Source: Lineus longissimus
Lineage: Eukaryota > Nemertea > Pilidiophora > Heteronemertea > Lineidae
Assembly: GCF_910592395.1 (NCBI RefSeq)
Contig: NC_088311.1
Location: forward strand, 24,398,646-24,462,645
DNA: 64,000 bases
Direction of reading: 5' to 3'
Part shown: positions 26,120 to 39,237 of the stretch, piece by piece
Numbering within the stretch: the first letter of the stretch is position 1
Layout: each line of letters opens with the position of its first letter
Position numbers and translations under genes: made by a program
Notes under the pieces: generated by a model
What the model was told of the DNA's origin: nothing
Databases searched by the model: none
What the model saw: the letters and a program-made list of their open reading frames with translations, nothing else

Positions 26120-29100
26120 GGCCCCTCCGGCGACAGTCTTAAGATTCTTGTTTAATGACACAAAACCTCTCACATATCAAGATGTTGGTGTAGTCTGCAC
26201 ATCCTCCTAAAATAAAGTGGAGTGGTGACAAAACATTATGAGCACACTGTCGACTGTTTAGGGCAGAATGAATAGGCTCTAGTCTAGGTGTATCAATGCT
26301 TGCCATTTTGCCATACATAGTCAACTCAAAAGACTATCATGTTCGTGTTTTGCCTTCACATTTTCCTCTTGAAATAAGTTCAGGAATTTCTTAAATTACC
26401 TATCCCACAACTCCGACTGAACGCGTTAAGGGTTGACCATTATCACCATACCCATAGGCACCAGCATTTTGGCTAGAGTAGAACTTAACCGTACGAATAC
26501 GAAGGGGTTAGCCTTGTAGAATGTCCATGAAGGGTTAAGGTAGAACATGTTAGGAGAGGGACGAACAATGACACACGTACACATTATTTACCTGTCGTAA
26601 TTAATCACTTTACAAATGCCGCAAAGACTGTTTCGGTTAGTTTTGGGTGAGTTGAGTCAGAAAGAAACATGAAGCTGGCAAGATTTCGGGAAACCCCTGC
26701 GATGGATGACGTCACATGGGATTTCTTTCGGCGTTCAAGGCTTGCGGTTGTTTCGCCCCCAGTCGTTTCGCTCTAAATCACATCCTCCAAGCGTCGTCAA
26801 CGGTGATCATTATTGCCAAGCTTGTCTCGCTCGACCTACTGACTATGTCATGTATGTGACAATTTCAGCGGGTGCGTGTAAATTGGACATTGGCCCGGCG
26901 CTCGGGAGATTGTCCAAACAAGAGGTGTCCTGAGCCCGCTCCTGGCTCCCCTGTCGCTGGCCATTCATAATATAGTGCGCAAATGAAACGTCCACAACAG
27001 GTCGCCAACAGGAGTGATGCCGGGAGAATTTGCACTGCATTTTAGGGTACTGTCAAGAAACTAAGTTCGGAATAAAGAAAAGCTGTGATCGGCAACGGTC
27101 GTCAGTACCATGTTTCCCCCCTAAAAAGGGGGAAAATTTCCACCCCAAGATGAGTGACTCGTGAAACTCTACAGGGTGGCCCAGAAAGGTTTTCCCTTGC
27201 ACAATGGAATTCCATTGTGTATCCATTGTATGAGGGAAAATAATTCTGGGCCACCCTGTAGTACATGAACTTGTCACCTTGTTCAAAGACATCGGAGCGA
27301 AAGTGAAAAAAGAGGACATTTCTGTTTTCCACCGCAACGGGCCTGTGTAGTTTACCGTCGCTCTATATTGTTACCTGCAGAAGTGACTTTCGGCCAATGA
27401 GAGAGTAGTGCACCATGTGATCCCGTGCACCATATCTCTTCTGGATGCTCCTGAGATCAGGTTTTTGCTGATTACGTCAGAATGCTTCTGAATGAGCCCT
27501 CCCCTTCATCAGCTCGCCATGTTGCCAGAGAGTGTTCCAAGTCTTTGCTGAATGTGCCATGTCTCCTACCTCGTATACAAAATATCAAAATATCGAGAGG
27601 CGGAGTATATTGAAAACCTCTTGGGCCAGGATGCCTGAGAATTAACTGAATTACCCCTACTGAATTAACAGTTTCCACCTAAACAGCTGAAGTGAGAATT
27701 GTTTCCACCTGAGGGGATAATAGTTCACTTGAAAAGTCGGAGAAAAGTTCAAATCTTTCAGTATTTCTAAAAGAATGAATGATATTAATAGCCCCGTAAG
27801 CCACTTTTGAAAACCCTGAGAAGGAGGTTGATAATGTTAGTTTCCTTTTTCTGGGCCACCCTATATACAATTAATTGGTTCTATTTTCTTAAATTTGTAT
27901 TCTTCCGCTAATTTAAGTTGAAAATATAGTTCGCCAGAAATAGTAAGGCAATCCTTTATATGTATCGTGGAAGTTAGACTATTAAATTGGATTTATATCT
28001 TATTTACAAACTTGAAGGCTGTTTTCACATTTTGGATAGATTTAGTTGGTATTTACAGAAATGTTGATATTGTATTCTCGGAGGCATACAGAATAGTCCA
28101 AAGAGTATTTCGGCTCATATCTTGCAGTACCCTTGCTGTTCCTCGTTACAGTATTGCCGGTGCAACGACTATTTTCTATTTGTTGCCACTAATCTGGCAA
28201 AATTTCGCCGATCAGCTTTAGTCGTTCCTGCGGGTGGGATCCTTCAGAACAGGTAAGATCAACTCAGTAATAAATGTCAAGTTGGGATGTATGTCCTACC
28301 GTCCTGAATGACCTGATACTCTTGCATGCTTCATACACATGATTGTGACACCACACAGTCCATGAATGATACACTACGTCTATGGACTACACCCCTCTAC
28401 ATACAAATTCAAATTCAAATACATGACATGCATGACATGATACATGATACATGATACATGAAATACATTCGACCTCTACTACCTAGCCTTGATCTGCTAC
28501 GCTGTACATTGACGAGCCGATGTGCTACCTCGAATAAAGACAGGCAACTGGAGCAATGCCGATATTATATCATATGGCCCCTAGTGCACCCTCCTAATCT
28601 GGCCAATCAATGTGGTAAACATAACCTTAACATAGTGAGGGTGAGAAATGCGACAAAACCACAAACTGTTCTCTTGTTGTCATATTTCTCTTGATGAGCA
28701 AGAAAAATGTCTCGTATCCAAGTAAATTTGGCATCGATAGTGAAAGGTTACAATTTTTGTGCTCGCCACCTTCTGTGGAGACTGAGACTTAAGCAAGCCA
28801 TAGCGGTTAAATATGGCCAGGGCTCTCAATAGGCCTTTTCGAAAAAGAAAATTCAGAGAATTTGGACAATGCCATAGTCACAGTGACTGTTTGTTCCAGG
28901 CGAAACACATTGACTGGTCAGTAACCAAACAAACTTCTTCCAAAAGGTCAATTACACTAATTACACACAGTTTCTGGTTGTGTGCCCACTTTTGGTTTTT
29001 GATTCCCCTGAGGCACTTTTATCTCGAGTCGTTTCTCATCTACAACTTTAAATTCTTTTCTCAAGGTTTGTCTTGTACAGCAAGATAAATTGAAACTCAT

Positions 29101-29507
29101 AGAGGACTCCTGCCAGCAGAGGCCCGTTTTGGACTTCAACCAAGACCTACCGTGGGAGCCCAGCTGATATTTGCTAAAAGAACAAGTGTATCAACTGGCC
29201 ATGTAAGTACCATGTTTTATAAAATTCGAAGGGGTCAGTGGAAGTACCACGCAAACAGTTTGGCCACGATATTATTTTTTTACATGCAAGCAACGCCCAT
29301 TCATCAAGTTATCTTTTATTGCATTCGAAATCATGAATAGAGGACGGCTTATTTTCATTCTGTGGCATGTTTTTGTAAACCATCCACTATTTATCAAAAT
29401 ACTTCTCACTGTTTTCTTTCACTTTCAGACTACTGCGTATTTCGTAGCATTGGTTAGTTTCCCATTTTCCTTATCATTCCTTCATTAACTCGTTAAATCT
29501 CATTGCT
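26120..29507. other. Head-to-head spacer between the GLUT12-like and ODC genes, including 5' UTRs
   Basis: Both flanking genes start here and diverge. I see no complete gene. Probable non-coding exons of ODC: a donor at 28252 (AACAG|GTAAGATC) and an acceptor at about 29428, placing about 79 nt of 5' UTR with no upstream ATG before the ODC start. The region also contains a small palindromic MITE (27172-27258) and an ACATGATACATG microsatellite near 28420-28460. Promoter elements could not be recognised by eye. Confidence 0.5.
27172..27258. mobile_element. Palindromic mariner-like MITE, 87 bp, TA flanks
   Basis: Perfect 15-bp inverted ends CAGGGTGGCCCAGAA / TTCTGGGCCACCCTG are flanked by TA on each side (27170-27171 and 27259-27260), the target duplication of Tc1/mariner elements. 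The interior is also palindromic around ACAATGGAATTCCATTGT. A further outward-facing end, TTTCTGGGCCACCCTATA, lies at 27848-27865, so either a larger ~690-bp element (27172 to ~27863) or two insertions are present. Confidence 0.75.
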
Positions 29508-32500
29508 ATGGATTCCGTGCATATTGGCGACAGGATGATGGTCGATGTCATCAAGTCGGGAACGATCCTGCCAAAGGTCATGGCCAACGAGGCCAACACC
29601 AGGATGGAAGAGGTATGTGCATGTTGGTCTTTAAAATGCAAATTTCAGGGGCGTTCACAGTGAATTACCTTGATTCCCGAAAAAATATTTGATTGATTGG
29701 AAAAACCTAAAGAACTTTCTGATAATTTTTTTTAACAAATCACAAAAATTTAGCAACCATAGGTTCAACTCCTCCTTTCATATCCAGAAATCTTTTCAGG
29801 GGTGGTAAATGTTTGGGAGTGCACTTGTGTAGAATTTGGCAATCTCCATCATTCAACAGAGCATTTGTGCAATTTTGAAAAACTTGTCGGAAGCCCGGGT
29901 CATTTGTCTACATTAGATTAACATATGTTTTTGTTTTAGTCGAAAGACGATGCCTTCTACTATTGTGACATTGGTGACATGATCAAGAAACACCAGAACT
30001 GGCTCAAACTCCTACCCCGCGTTGAACCGTTTTACGGTAAGCTTGTCCTTGTCTTATGGCAATTCACTCAAATTGCAATTAAAGCAAATAAACAAGTTTC
30101 ATTAATCATTAAGTTACATGGTGGTCTGAGGACGGGTGGCAGGAAGCTGTGAGGTGGCTGGCAAGGCCTATGCCTCCTTTACAATCCTCTTGATTGTCAT
30201 TGTCAAGTCAGACCATAGGGAATCATCATGAATTTTGTTATCCACCCCTTCCTTGAGACTAACCAATGACCATTTTGGTGTGTTCAAGAGACCATGTTAG
30301 GTCTGAGGTCCACGTGCTTGGTGTGAGGTTGGTGCAGCCATGACAGAGTTGCGCAACCAATGTGCACCATACCTGGCTGATCTTTATCACTTGTTCCCTT
30401 GTAGCGGTCAAGTGCAATGATGATACTGCAGTGGTCCAGATCCTCGCCAACATCGGTACAAACTTTGACTGTGCTAGCAAGGTAAATCTTTGCAGCCTTC
30501 GATTTTTCACCGATATTTTTGTGGGGTCGTACATATAGCTAGAGGAGAAGGGGGCAAATGTCCCCTAGGGTCCGAAAGAACAGGTTTTTCATGCAGACAT
30601 TGGCCGCTCTCCAGACAGGTGGCAAGTTTTGTGCCTATGCAATGTATGTTCCCTTCAGGAGGTGAACATACATATTGTGTACGGTTAGAGATGCTTCAAA
30701 GTCATTATCCTTCAATGTTTCTCCTTGTTTGTGTCTTTCTGTCTGAAATGATGGGAGAATTTAGTTTCATTGCAAGATGTTGTTCCCTGATATTTTTGGC
30801 TTACCTTGAATTTGTTCTACGTTTTAACAGGGTGAGATCAAGAAAGTTCTTGACCTCGGCGTGAGTCCTGATCGCATCATCTATGCAAACCCCTGCAAGC
30901 AACAGTCGCACATTCAATTTGCAGCCCGAAATGGTGTTGCCATGATGACCTTCGACAATATGGACGAACTCCACAAAGTCAAGAACTGCTATCCTAATGC
31001 AAAGTAAGTCACTTGTAAGAGAAGGTATGATATTTTACAAGCAGTTTAATAGAAGAACTGAAATATCTAAAAAGGTTTTGCCCGTCTCTGAGTCTGATCA
31101 AATCCACATTGATGTCAGAAGAGTTCTCCATTGCAGCATATGCTTTTTGTGTTTGGTGAGTTTGATTGTTAATGGTGGTTGTTGGTGATTTTTGTGTATA
31201 CAGAAAAAACACCAAAGTATCTATTTTCGATTCTTCTCTTTTGCAGGCTTGTCCTTCGCATTCTGCCTGGAGAGTTCAAGTCGCAGTGCCAGCTCGGTTG
31301 TAAATTTGGATGTCATCCCAACCATGCTCTGAAACTTCTGAAGAAGGCCAAGGAGTTGGACCTTAACGTCATGGGCATCAGGTTAGTTAGCATTACAGGG
31401 GTGACTGAGGATCGAGTATAGAGATAAACTTCTCCAGAAGGCCAAGGTTTTAGACCTTGTAATGACCTGGTAACTTATCACTCTTTGTTTGTGATGGCTG
31501 CGAATTCTTTTATTTGGTGGTCATTAATTTCACAGAATGAAATACTTTAATCTCAGTCGAACCTATTCATTTGTTTCAGTTTCCACGTGGGCAGTGGTTG
31601 TATGGAACCAGAAGCGTTCCCCGCCGCTATCAGGCTGGCCAGGGAAGTGTTTGATACCGCTGTCAACCTCGGCTTCAGTATGGAAATGCTCGACATTGGA
31701 GGAGGATACCCGGGTGATAACCTTGGTCCAGTCTCATTCAAAGAGGTGAGTGATCGCTGTAAGGAGTGGCATCTGTCTGCTAAAGTTTATCATTTCAGTA
31801 TGGGGAACATGCTGTGGTCCTGTGGTTCAGTTGACCTGCTAGCGGTCAAGATGTCCCTCAATCCAACCCCGAAGTCTGTGTGAGACTGTAGCCTAATCTC
31901 GTTGTCTAACTTGCCTTGCTGATTATGTTGGATCCAGGTGTATGGGTGCTGGTCAGAAATGCTGTGGTTCGACTGAAGAGTTTCAGTTCAGATTGGAGCT
32001 AAAGTGTAAAGTCAGGTTATAAGCACTTCCATTGTTGATAACGGACTATTTACAGATGACACTTAAGTAAACAAGTGTACCATATTATAACAAAACTTTT
32101 AAACATTTATTACATTTGCATACCGGTATTAAAACATTCTAATAATATTCTGAAATATGAAATAACAGGATGAGCCTGCCTTTTGTTAGCATATATTAGA
32201 GCCTATTAATGCAGGTTTGGGAATTTCCTGTTCAACTATATAATTATTCATTATAGACTAGATACCATCAGATGTAGTGGGTGATTACTTCACTTTCACA
32301 TCTGCATTCAGTTTTTTTCATAATGGCTGCAGGCTGCATTATTAAATTTAATGTTGCTGTGGAAAGCAGACAAAACTGTCCAAATTGCTCCAGTTTCCAC
32401 GTACCAGAATTTGGTGATGATTTCAATAAGCTGATGCAATTCTTGGGCCTGGATGCTAATACTTGGTAATAAAGCACATGCATGTGTGCTTGAATATAAT

Positions 32501-33883
32501 ACTAATAAAATCAATTGTTATTCTCCCCATCTCCATATCCATCTTCGCAGAACCGCGTCATTATAACATCCCCTCATCCTGAATCCCGGCTGTCAAGTCA
32601 TTTCTAACCATTGTCTTGCCTCCAGATATGCGAGGGCATTAATACATCCCTTGACCAGTCCTTCCCGCCTGAAAGTGGTATCAGGATCATCGCCGAACCT
32701 GGTCGCTACTACATCGCCTCAGCCTGTACCCTGGCTGTGAATGTCATCTCCAAGAGGACTGTGTCCAGGGACAATCAAGACCTCAAGGACCCTGATGATG
32801 AAGGTATGCAAATTTGCTGAAGGAGTTGGTGATCTTATATCTTTTGGCCTTCGTGTTTGAATCAAACAGCAGCATGCATGAAAAAAAAAATGTATCCAGG
32901 CTTCGCTGTGTTTGGTCTGTCTTTATCCTCCACTTGCAAGGTTATCAACCAATGGGCGTTTCAATCATTTGTATGTGGCAAGGCATGATATGAATTGGCT
33001 GGCTATTATGATTAGAAGAGGATTAAATTGCAATACAAAGACAACTAATACCTTTGCTTTATATGTGGTGTTTAAATCTTCCAATTCAGATGCAGTCTGC
33101 AACTCTCTTCCACCCTCCAAGAATGAAGAGCCAGCGTTCATGTATTACGTGAATGATGGCGTGTACGGTTCCTTCAACTGTCTCATGTTTGACCACGCCT
33201 CCGTCACGCCCACCCTCATGAATGACAGGAGCTGCGAGCACGAATACTCGAGCAGCATCTGGGGTCCGACATGTGATGGCATCGATTGCATCAGCAACCA
33301 TTCCCTGCTCCCGGAGCTTGAGGTCGGCGACTGGATCGTGTTTGAGAATATGGGGGCTTACACTATGGCTGCTGCTTCCTGTTTCAATGGCATGAGCAAG
33401 CCAACTGGCCACTATGTCATCAGAGAGGAAATGCTGTGAGTATCTTTCAAATAACCTGATGTTATTAGTTGACTATACGTTTTTATCTTACCTGCAAATA
33501 AAATCTCATCATTAATGTTACAGGGCTGCCATTGTTAACCCAACAGCCCTCTCTTTCTCTTCCTTATCTAAATCGTGACTTTGTTTATCACAGTTCAGCT
33601 CTAGCTTCCAATCAAAGTCGTGTGGGCCTCAAAATGAAAGTGGATCTCATTCAACCTTATGAGCTGGAGGGGGATTTTAAACAATTTTAGTCTCCCATAT
33701 TTTATATTCTCATCCAGGAAATACCTTCCCGTTCTTCCGTACCCACATCATGTGACCAGCTGTCGTCAGGAGGAGACCAAGAAGACCCAGTATGGATCGC
33801 CGTCTGCTTTCAAGTATGGATCGCCATCCAAGGAGTTCTATTTCAAGGAGCTGCTTCCAGTTGGTGTAGGCATTGGGCATTAG
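29508..33883 (+). CDS. ODC1: Ornithine decarboxylase
   Basis: PLP-dependent, homodimeric cytosolic enzyme converting ornithine to putrescine, the first step of polyamine synthesis. Nine coding exons: 29508-29612, 29940-30036, 30405-30481, 30831-31003, 31247-31381, 31580-31745, 32626-32803, 33090-33435 and 33718-33883; 1443 nt, 480 aa (human is about 461). Catalytic residues are all present: PLP lysine K70 in FYAVKCN, H198 and S201 in FHVGSGC, GGGYPG (236-241), E275-PGR278, D333 (YVNDGVYG), C372-D373 in WGPTCDG and Y401 (NMGAYT). The cysteine/aspartate pair and the lysine argue for an active ODC rather than an antizyme inhibitor. The antizyme-binding stretch ([12 protein letters not shown]...) is conserved, so regulation by antizyme is expected from the family. 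The C-terminus ending GVGIGH differs from the vertebrate PEST tail. The chosen ATG is the first in its exon. Confidence 0.96.
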
Positions 33884-36800
33884 CATGTTTCACCTTCAAT
33901 ATATATCCGTTAATGTGCTGTAATTTTCTGGTATTAGCAACAGTTTCTGGGCCTTGTTTTGCAGACCTGCACTATCTGCTAACAGTGGTTTGGTGGTCGT
34001 TAAACCACCATCATCTTAGCATGCCACCACCTTTGCTCCATAAGGCATAGCTGCCACTATGTCACCACTGAGTTATAGGGATTAAGGGCAGTTGAGTAAC
34101 GGCCATTAAAACTTAGGGGTCACTAACAATTGAGTAACCGGGCCTAGGACTATTGTTAAGCACTAGAAAGTTGCACCACAGTCTTATTTAGAATTTTTTG
34201 TGTATTTTTTGCCTTGTTACGCTTGTAATTCTTTGATGATATTTGTGTGTATTTCTGTAATACATTCTTCAGCAAAACCATAGAGTGATATTTTCTTGGG
34301 CACTAGAACCCAAAGCCAATTCAAAGAGAATGTACCAAAGATCATGTTAACCCCTCTCCTTGCATTCAGTTTTTAATTGGGACCAACCATTTGGAAGATT
34401 GAATGAAAATTCACAACAAATATTTTCAAATTGTATACAGAAATGACTGCCTTTCTTGCTCACATCATTCAACTTTCAGTTCTGTCTCAAAGATACCTTG
34501 AAGCTCATGTGGTGTGTTCTCTCTCCTGTCTTTTGACATGCATGTATGATATTTGGTACTTTGCTTTTGAGCGATCAAAGACCTAAACCCACCGAACTTG
34601 CTTTAAAATAGATGACAGACTGATTTTTTAAACGGACAATATAGGTAGCAGCTAGGCAGGCAAGATAAAGTTATACGAAATCGCCAACAGGGGTCTCTCA
34701 CATCTCACAGTACTTTGAAATGATTCATGCTTGTATGAGGAATATATATTTCGTGCTGAATCTGACATGACCTAGGGCCCTTTCTGTGTATATTAGTCGC
34801 CTGAAGATGGCCAGATTAGCCCCTCTGCTCCTGCCTATAGTTCCCTTTAAGTGTAACCTGTCGTGGTCTTGTTAGATGACATCACATCACTAGTTTGTTC
34901 TCCAAAACAAATTACGATATTTATTTTAAGTAATAGTGGTTATGAGGTATAACATCATACGTAATTGCTTTGTTTGTGCGTTGATGGTTATGGTTAAATA
35001 TGTAAGTCAGTTATGCATTTATCATATCTTTTTTCCAAGCTACCAATTCTGTAAATTATTAAAGCTTTGCAAATTTTTTACTTTCACAGATTTCACGAAT
35101 ACATGTAGTCCAATGAAAATTAAAATTACCAAAAAAAAATTTTTTAAGTTCAAATTTTTTTTTCATTAATTTTTGTGAATGGCAAAAATATAAACATCAA
35201 ACGTTTTAAGTCCGTAATAATCATTGCAGACCCTAAAAAGTGCAGATTGGTGGCCTGGGTACTGAGGCTTTATATTTGTGGTTTCTGGTTTTGGTCATCC
35301 TCTCTTCAGGTAATCAATCGGCTTTACCATCGGAGTCTTGCTGTATTCTTGTTTATCTTGTCAGTCATAAATATATTGCTAATCTATTAAGTCGTTGATG
35401 TTGAGTTGTCATTTCTGGTTTAAAAAGTCTTGTATTGTTTATCATGATTATTAAAATGGACTTTGCAAGGGAACTAAACCACTAGTCCTGTCTTCAGGAA
35501 CCAGCCTTGTTGACAGGCACCCCTTCGTGTTGAATGCAGATATATTGTGACTGTGTAGGTCAGGTGTACTACATGGCCTCATGGTAGGCAAGGACTCCAG
35601 ATGGACTCAGTCTGCAGACTACACTCAACTCGGAAAATCCACGGATGGCCCCAAATGTCCCACTGTTGACATGTGGATTTAGCAAGGCCCTCTACATACA
35701 TTTCATCAACTCTCAATGGCAGACATGCTAACCTATGGCTGGATTATGATGTCGGGGCTCTTCTGGATTCTGTTTGGTGCAGTCATCTTGTATCCTGGCT
35801 TCAGTAGGACACCAGGGTATCAAGTAGATTAACTTTAATTTCCTGTCTAGTCTGCTTGTGTTGTCACAATTAGCTTGGCCAGGAAGACATTACTAACAAC
35901 AACTGACCTCACCTGGACAGTATTTGAAGCATGCGTTGTCAATTGGGTGTCTGATTCTGACCAAGTGCAGAAATGGGACGTTTGACAATACTGACTCAAA
36001 AACAACCCCAGCAATGAGAGTGGATCAAATTTCTAGGTCACGATCATGTTATTGAAGGAGATAAAACACCACAACAATTTTCCAATGTAGGCCATATATA
36101 CCACTGAAGTCGATCAGACTATGACAAGACAATTACACAGCTGTGGTTGGGTTGTGTCATCACTGTCAATTTGATCTTATCAATGAACCTCAATGGCACA
36201 GCCACATGCTGGCTAAGGCTGAAATGTCACTGCCATTTGTTGCCTCCGGTTGTGTAATCCAATCCATCAGACTTCTCATCCTCCACATAATGCATAATCA
36301 CAAGATTGTGGAGGACGATATACGGCGAAACAATGTTGTCTCAGGTTGTGCTATTATTTACAGCCAAACTTCCTGATCCTGAAACAAGGTAAACTAACAC
36401 CACTGCTGAGGACAAAAACCAAGTCGACTGTCCTCCGACAAGGACACACTGTACTTATTCAGAGTGTCTTCAAGACTGCAGTATGTTGTTTTCAACCAAA
36501 AACGCGCTGTACTGGATGAAGAGCTCCCTATTCAGGTTGTCTCAAAAGACAGCAGGCTGTCATCCAAGGACACGCTGGTCTGGATGAGAGCTCCCTATTC
36601 AGGGTGTCTCAAAAGACACCAGACTGTCGACAAGGACAAGCTTGTCTGGATGAAGAGCTCATTATTCAGGGTGTCTTCAAGACCCCAGTATGTTGTCTTC
36701 CACCAAGGACGCGCCGTACTGGATGAAGAGCTCTCTATTCAGGTTGTCTCAAAAGACACCAGACTGTCGACCAAGGACAAGCTTGTCTGGATGAAGAGCT

Positions 36801-37585
36801 CCGTACTCAGGGTGTCATCAAGACTGCAGTAAGTTGTCTTCATCCAAGGACGCTCTGCACTGGATGAGAGCTCTCTATTCAGGTTTTCTCTCTTCCCCCA
36901 AGGACGCGCTGCACTAGATGAAGAGCTCCCTATTCAGGGTGTCTCAAAGTACAGAATAATCTGTTCTCTGTATATGAGGGCGAAGTGTGGTAATGCATGT
37001 GTACATGTAAACCAAGACATGTAAACTATTCTATGACAAGGACAAGATGTACTTGGTGAAGAGCAACCTATCCAGGCAGCAAGAATCCGAAGCCCACTGG
37101 AGGCTTATAAGGGGTTGAATTGGTAGACCACTAGTAGTCTGTAACGTGCTGACTCATGAAGGCAATGGCCACTTTAGCACAACCTGTGGTACCTTATGGT
37201 AACAGGTTAGACCACTAGTGGCACCCGCTCGCTGACCAACTGTGGTTATGGCTCTCGTTCTCTTATTTGCCAGCGGAGCTCATTGATAATCAAGGAGGTC
37301 TGGCACAATCGGAGTCTAATTGTCTTCAGAACAAATGTGATTGTGCCTAAGTCTAACTGACTGTGATGGTACAACCTGTGACCACATTGGAGTCCAATAC
37401 GGTCCTCAGCTATCACGGACGTGACGCGATTGTGGGATCAGAAGTTGGCTTAATCTGAGATCACATCACATCAGCAAATCACTGCCGACCGACAATGCCA
37501 GGTTGGAAGTGATGGCACACTGAGACAATATGCTGCACAACCAAGTGACACTAGGTCCTACCTTAACAGCATTTCACTTGAATAT
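33884..37585 (+). other. ODC 3' UTR and spacer, no gene seen
   Basis: There are no recognisable exons on either strand. The proximal part is ODC 3' UTR; ATTAAA-type signals exist near 35057 and 35450, but the cleavage site is undetermined. The stretch near 35090-35170 is strongly AT-rich, and 36440-36950 is a degenerate minisatellite listed separately. Confidence 0.4.
36440..36950. repeat. Degenerate ~68-bp tandem repeat, about seven units
   Basis: The core 'ggatgaagagctccctattc' recurs at about 36514, 36581, 36648, 36720, 36789, 36860 and 36917, alternating with 'aaggacacgctg' and 'gtctcaaaagaca' blocks. Spacing is 57-72 bp with many substitutions. One frame is open for 122 codons but has no gene-like context. 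It lies in the spacer between the convergent ODC and phosphodiesterase genes. Confidence 0.75.
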
Positions 37586-37806
37586 GTGACTCGCTCTACC
37601 AAAACTAGGCGCTTGTCGCATCTGAACTCGACAGGTTGATACGGACTTGTTGTTCATTTCCCTATTGTAGACCTTTTGTGAAATCTATTACAAACTGATT
37701 TGGTCACATTTCACAAAAGGTCTACAATAGGGAAATGAACAACAAGTCCGTATCAACCTGTGAAGTTCAGATGCGACAAGCGCCTAGTTTTGGTAGAGCG
37801 AGTCAC
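37586..37806. repeat. 221-bp near-perfect inverted repeat (98-bp arms, 24-bp loop)
   Basis: The left arm 37586-37683, starting GTGACTCGCTCTACC, is the reverse complement of 37708-37806. By eye the only clear differences are two adjacent bases (cg versus ga, near 37629 and 37763). The loop is about 24 nt. No open frame and no obvious target duplication were found. It fits a foldback transposon or very recent MITE, about 1.4 kb downstream of the SMPDL3-A stop. Confidence 0.9.
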
Positions 37807-37898
37807 AAATGTGAGGGGTGGTGTCATGTTGTAAGACATGGTTTGCGAGAGAATGGCTCCTGACTACACCTGTCTGAAAGACCAACAAAAAGAGATAA

Positions 37899-37904
37899 TT
37901 TATT
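37899..37904 (-). terminator. Candidate poly(A) signal of the SMPDL3-A gene
   Basis: The plus strand reads TTTATT (AATAAA on the gene's strand), 1.33 kb past the stop at 39238. The interval 37905-39237 contains no other gene and would be its 3' UTR. The assignment is positional only. Confidence 0.35.
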
Positions 37905-39237
37905 TCTACAATTATACTTTAATGATGATAATATCAGGTGGGTATAAGTGACATGGCATTGGCAGTAGTATTCCTATAATTCTATAACTATGATGAAGTG
38001 AAATAGAAATATTTCAGCAAGATCATGAACATTAATCTGCTAGATAGCGTCTAGACAGTATATACAATGATATGTTTCATGGTGACTTTAACAATAATGA
38101 TTAGTCATTAGTACCAGCATTTTATCCAAAGTAATATTTATGTTATATTTGAAAAATTGAAACGATATACTTGACCCTGGAGAGGTCGCCAAGGTATATT
38201 TGAAAGTTGGACAAGGTCATGTTCTGGTCATTCATCCAATACAGGTGCAGCCTATTATTCATAAGCTGCAGGATACAAAAGGATATTACATCTACATGTA
38301 CATCAATTTACTTTCAATGAATATAAATGTTACTTAATTATGTAAACAAGGCATATGTTTGAATACCAGAGTCAGTCGTATGCTGCACTTCTTGCAGTCT
38401 TTGTCATAAAGGGGAGTGTTGTGCTCAAGTTCAGGATGCACGGTGCTCTGCCATCAGCTGAGTGGGGTTCATTTCTAGAATGACTGATCATGTACAGAAT
38501 GCTACTTGAAGCAGATCAGGAGGTATAGGGTAATGAATTCTGCTTCTAATGAACTGCTGATATCATTGATTTCAAGAAAAATTCTCAACATTTATCAGTT
38601 GTTTTTGTGAAAATTTGAAAAATGGCTGAATATACAACAAATGTCCTGGTTACACCGATAAACTTTAGTCTTAGGACAGTTATAATCTAGATCCTCAAAC
38701 CAGACTTGATAATACAATTTGACCGAAATGCAAAGTAAACAGTAAGTGATAATAAATAGAGCTTTAAAGACCTTTAAAAGGTACATTAAAACAAAGCATT
38801 CAAAATGCGAGTACTGAAAGTTAAACATAACAGGCAACATAAATAAACACCAAATTTTATGACAATTCTCCAAGAATGAAGAAATTAGCGACAAGTAAAA
38901 CTAATATTCAACTGATATACAGTGATTAATACTTCACCAAAGATGCAAATTTACAAAACCGCAAACTATAGTAGCAACAAAGTCTTTCTTGTTTCAGTAT
39001 ACATGCATGCCCTTTTATATAAATAGCTGGATAGGTCCATAAAAACCTAACCTTTACTTGAACCACATAAAAGAAATAAATATTATTTGTAACTATTTAC
39101 AAAAGGAGTTGAAGTGAATATTTTGTACATATATGCAATATCACAGTTCATTTTAAAGAAACTCTTATGTTCGTCAATAAATTCCTCACTTATAACAACA
39201 TTTCACTCTATGATATGACATTTAGGGGATAGGTATC

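Noticed and set aside
29508-33883. Antizyme inhibitor instead of ornithine decarboxylase
   Set aside because: The PLP lysine, Cys372-Asp373 pair, Asp333 and other catalytic residues are all retained, unlike antizyme inhibitors.
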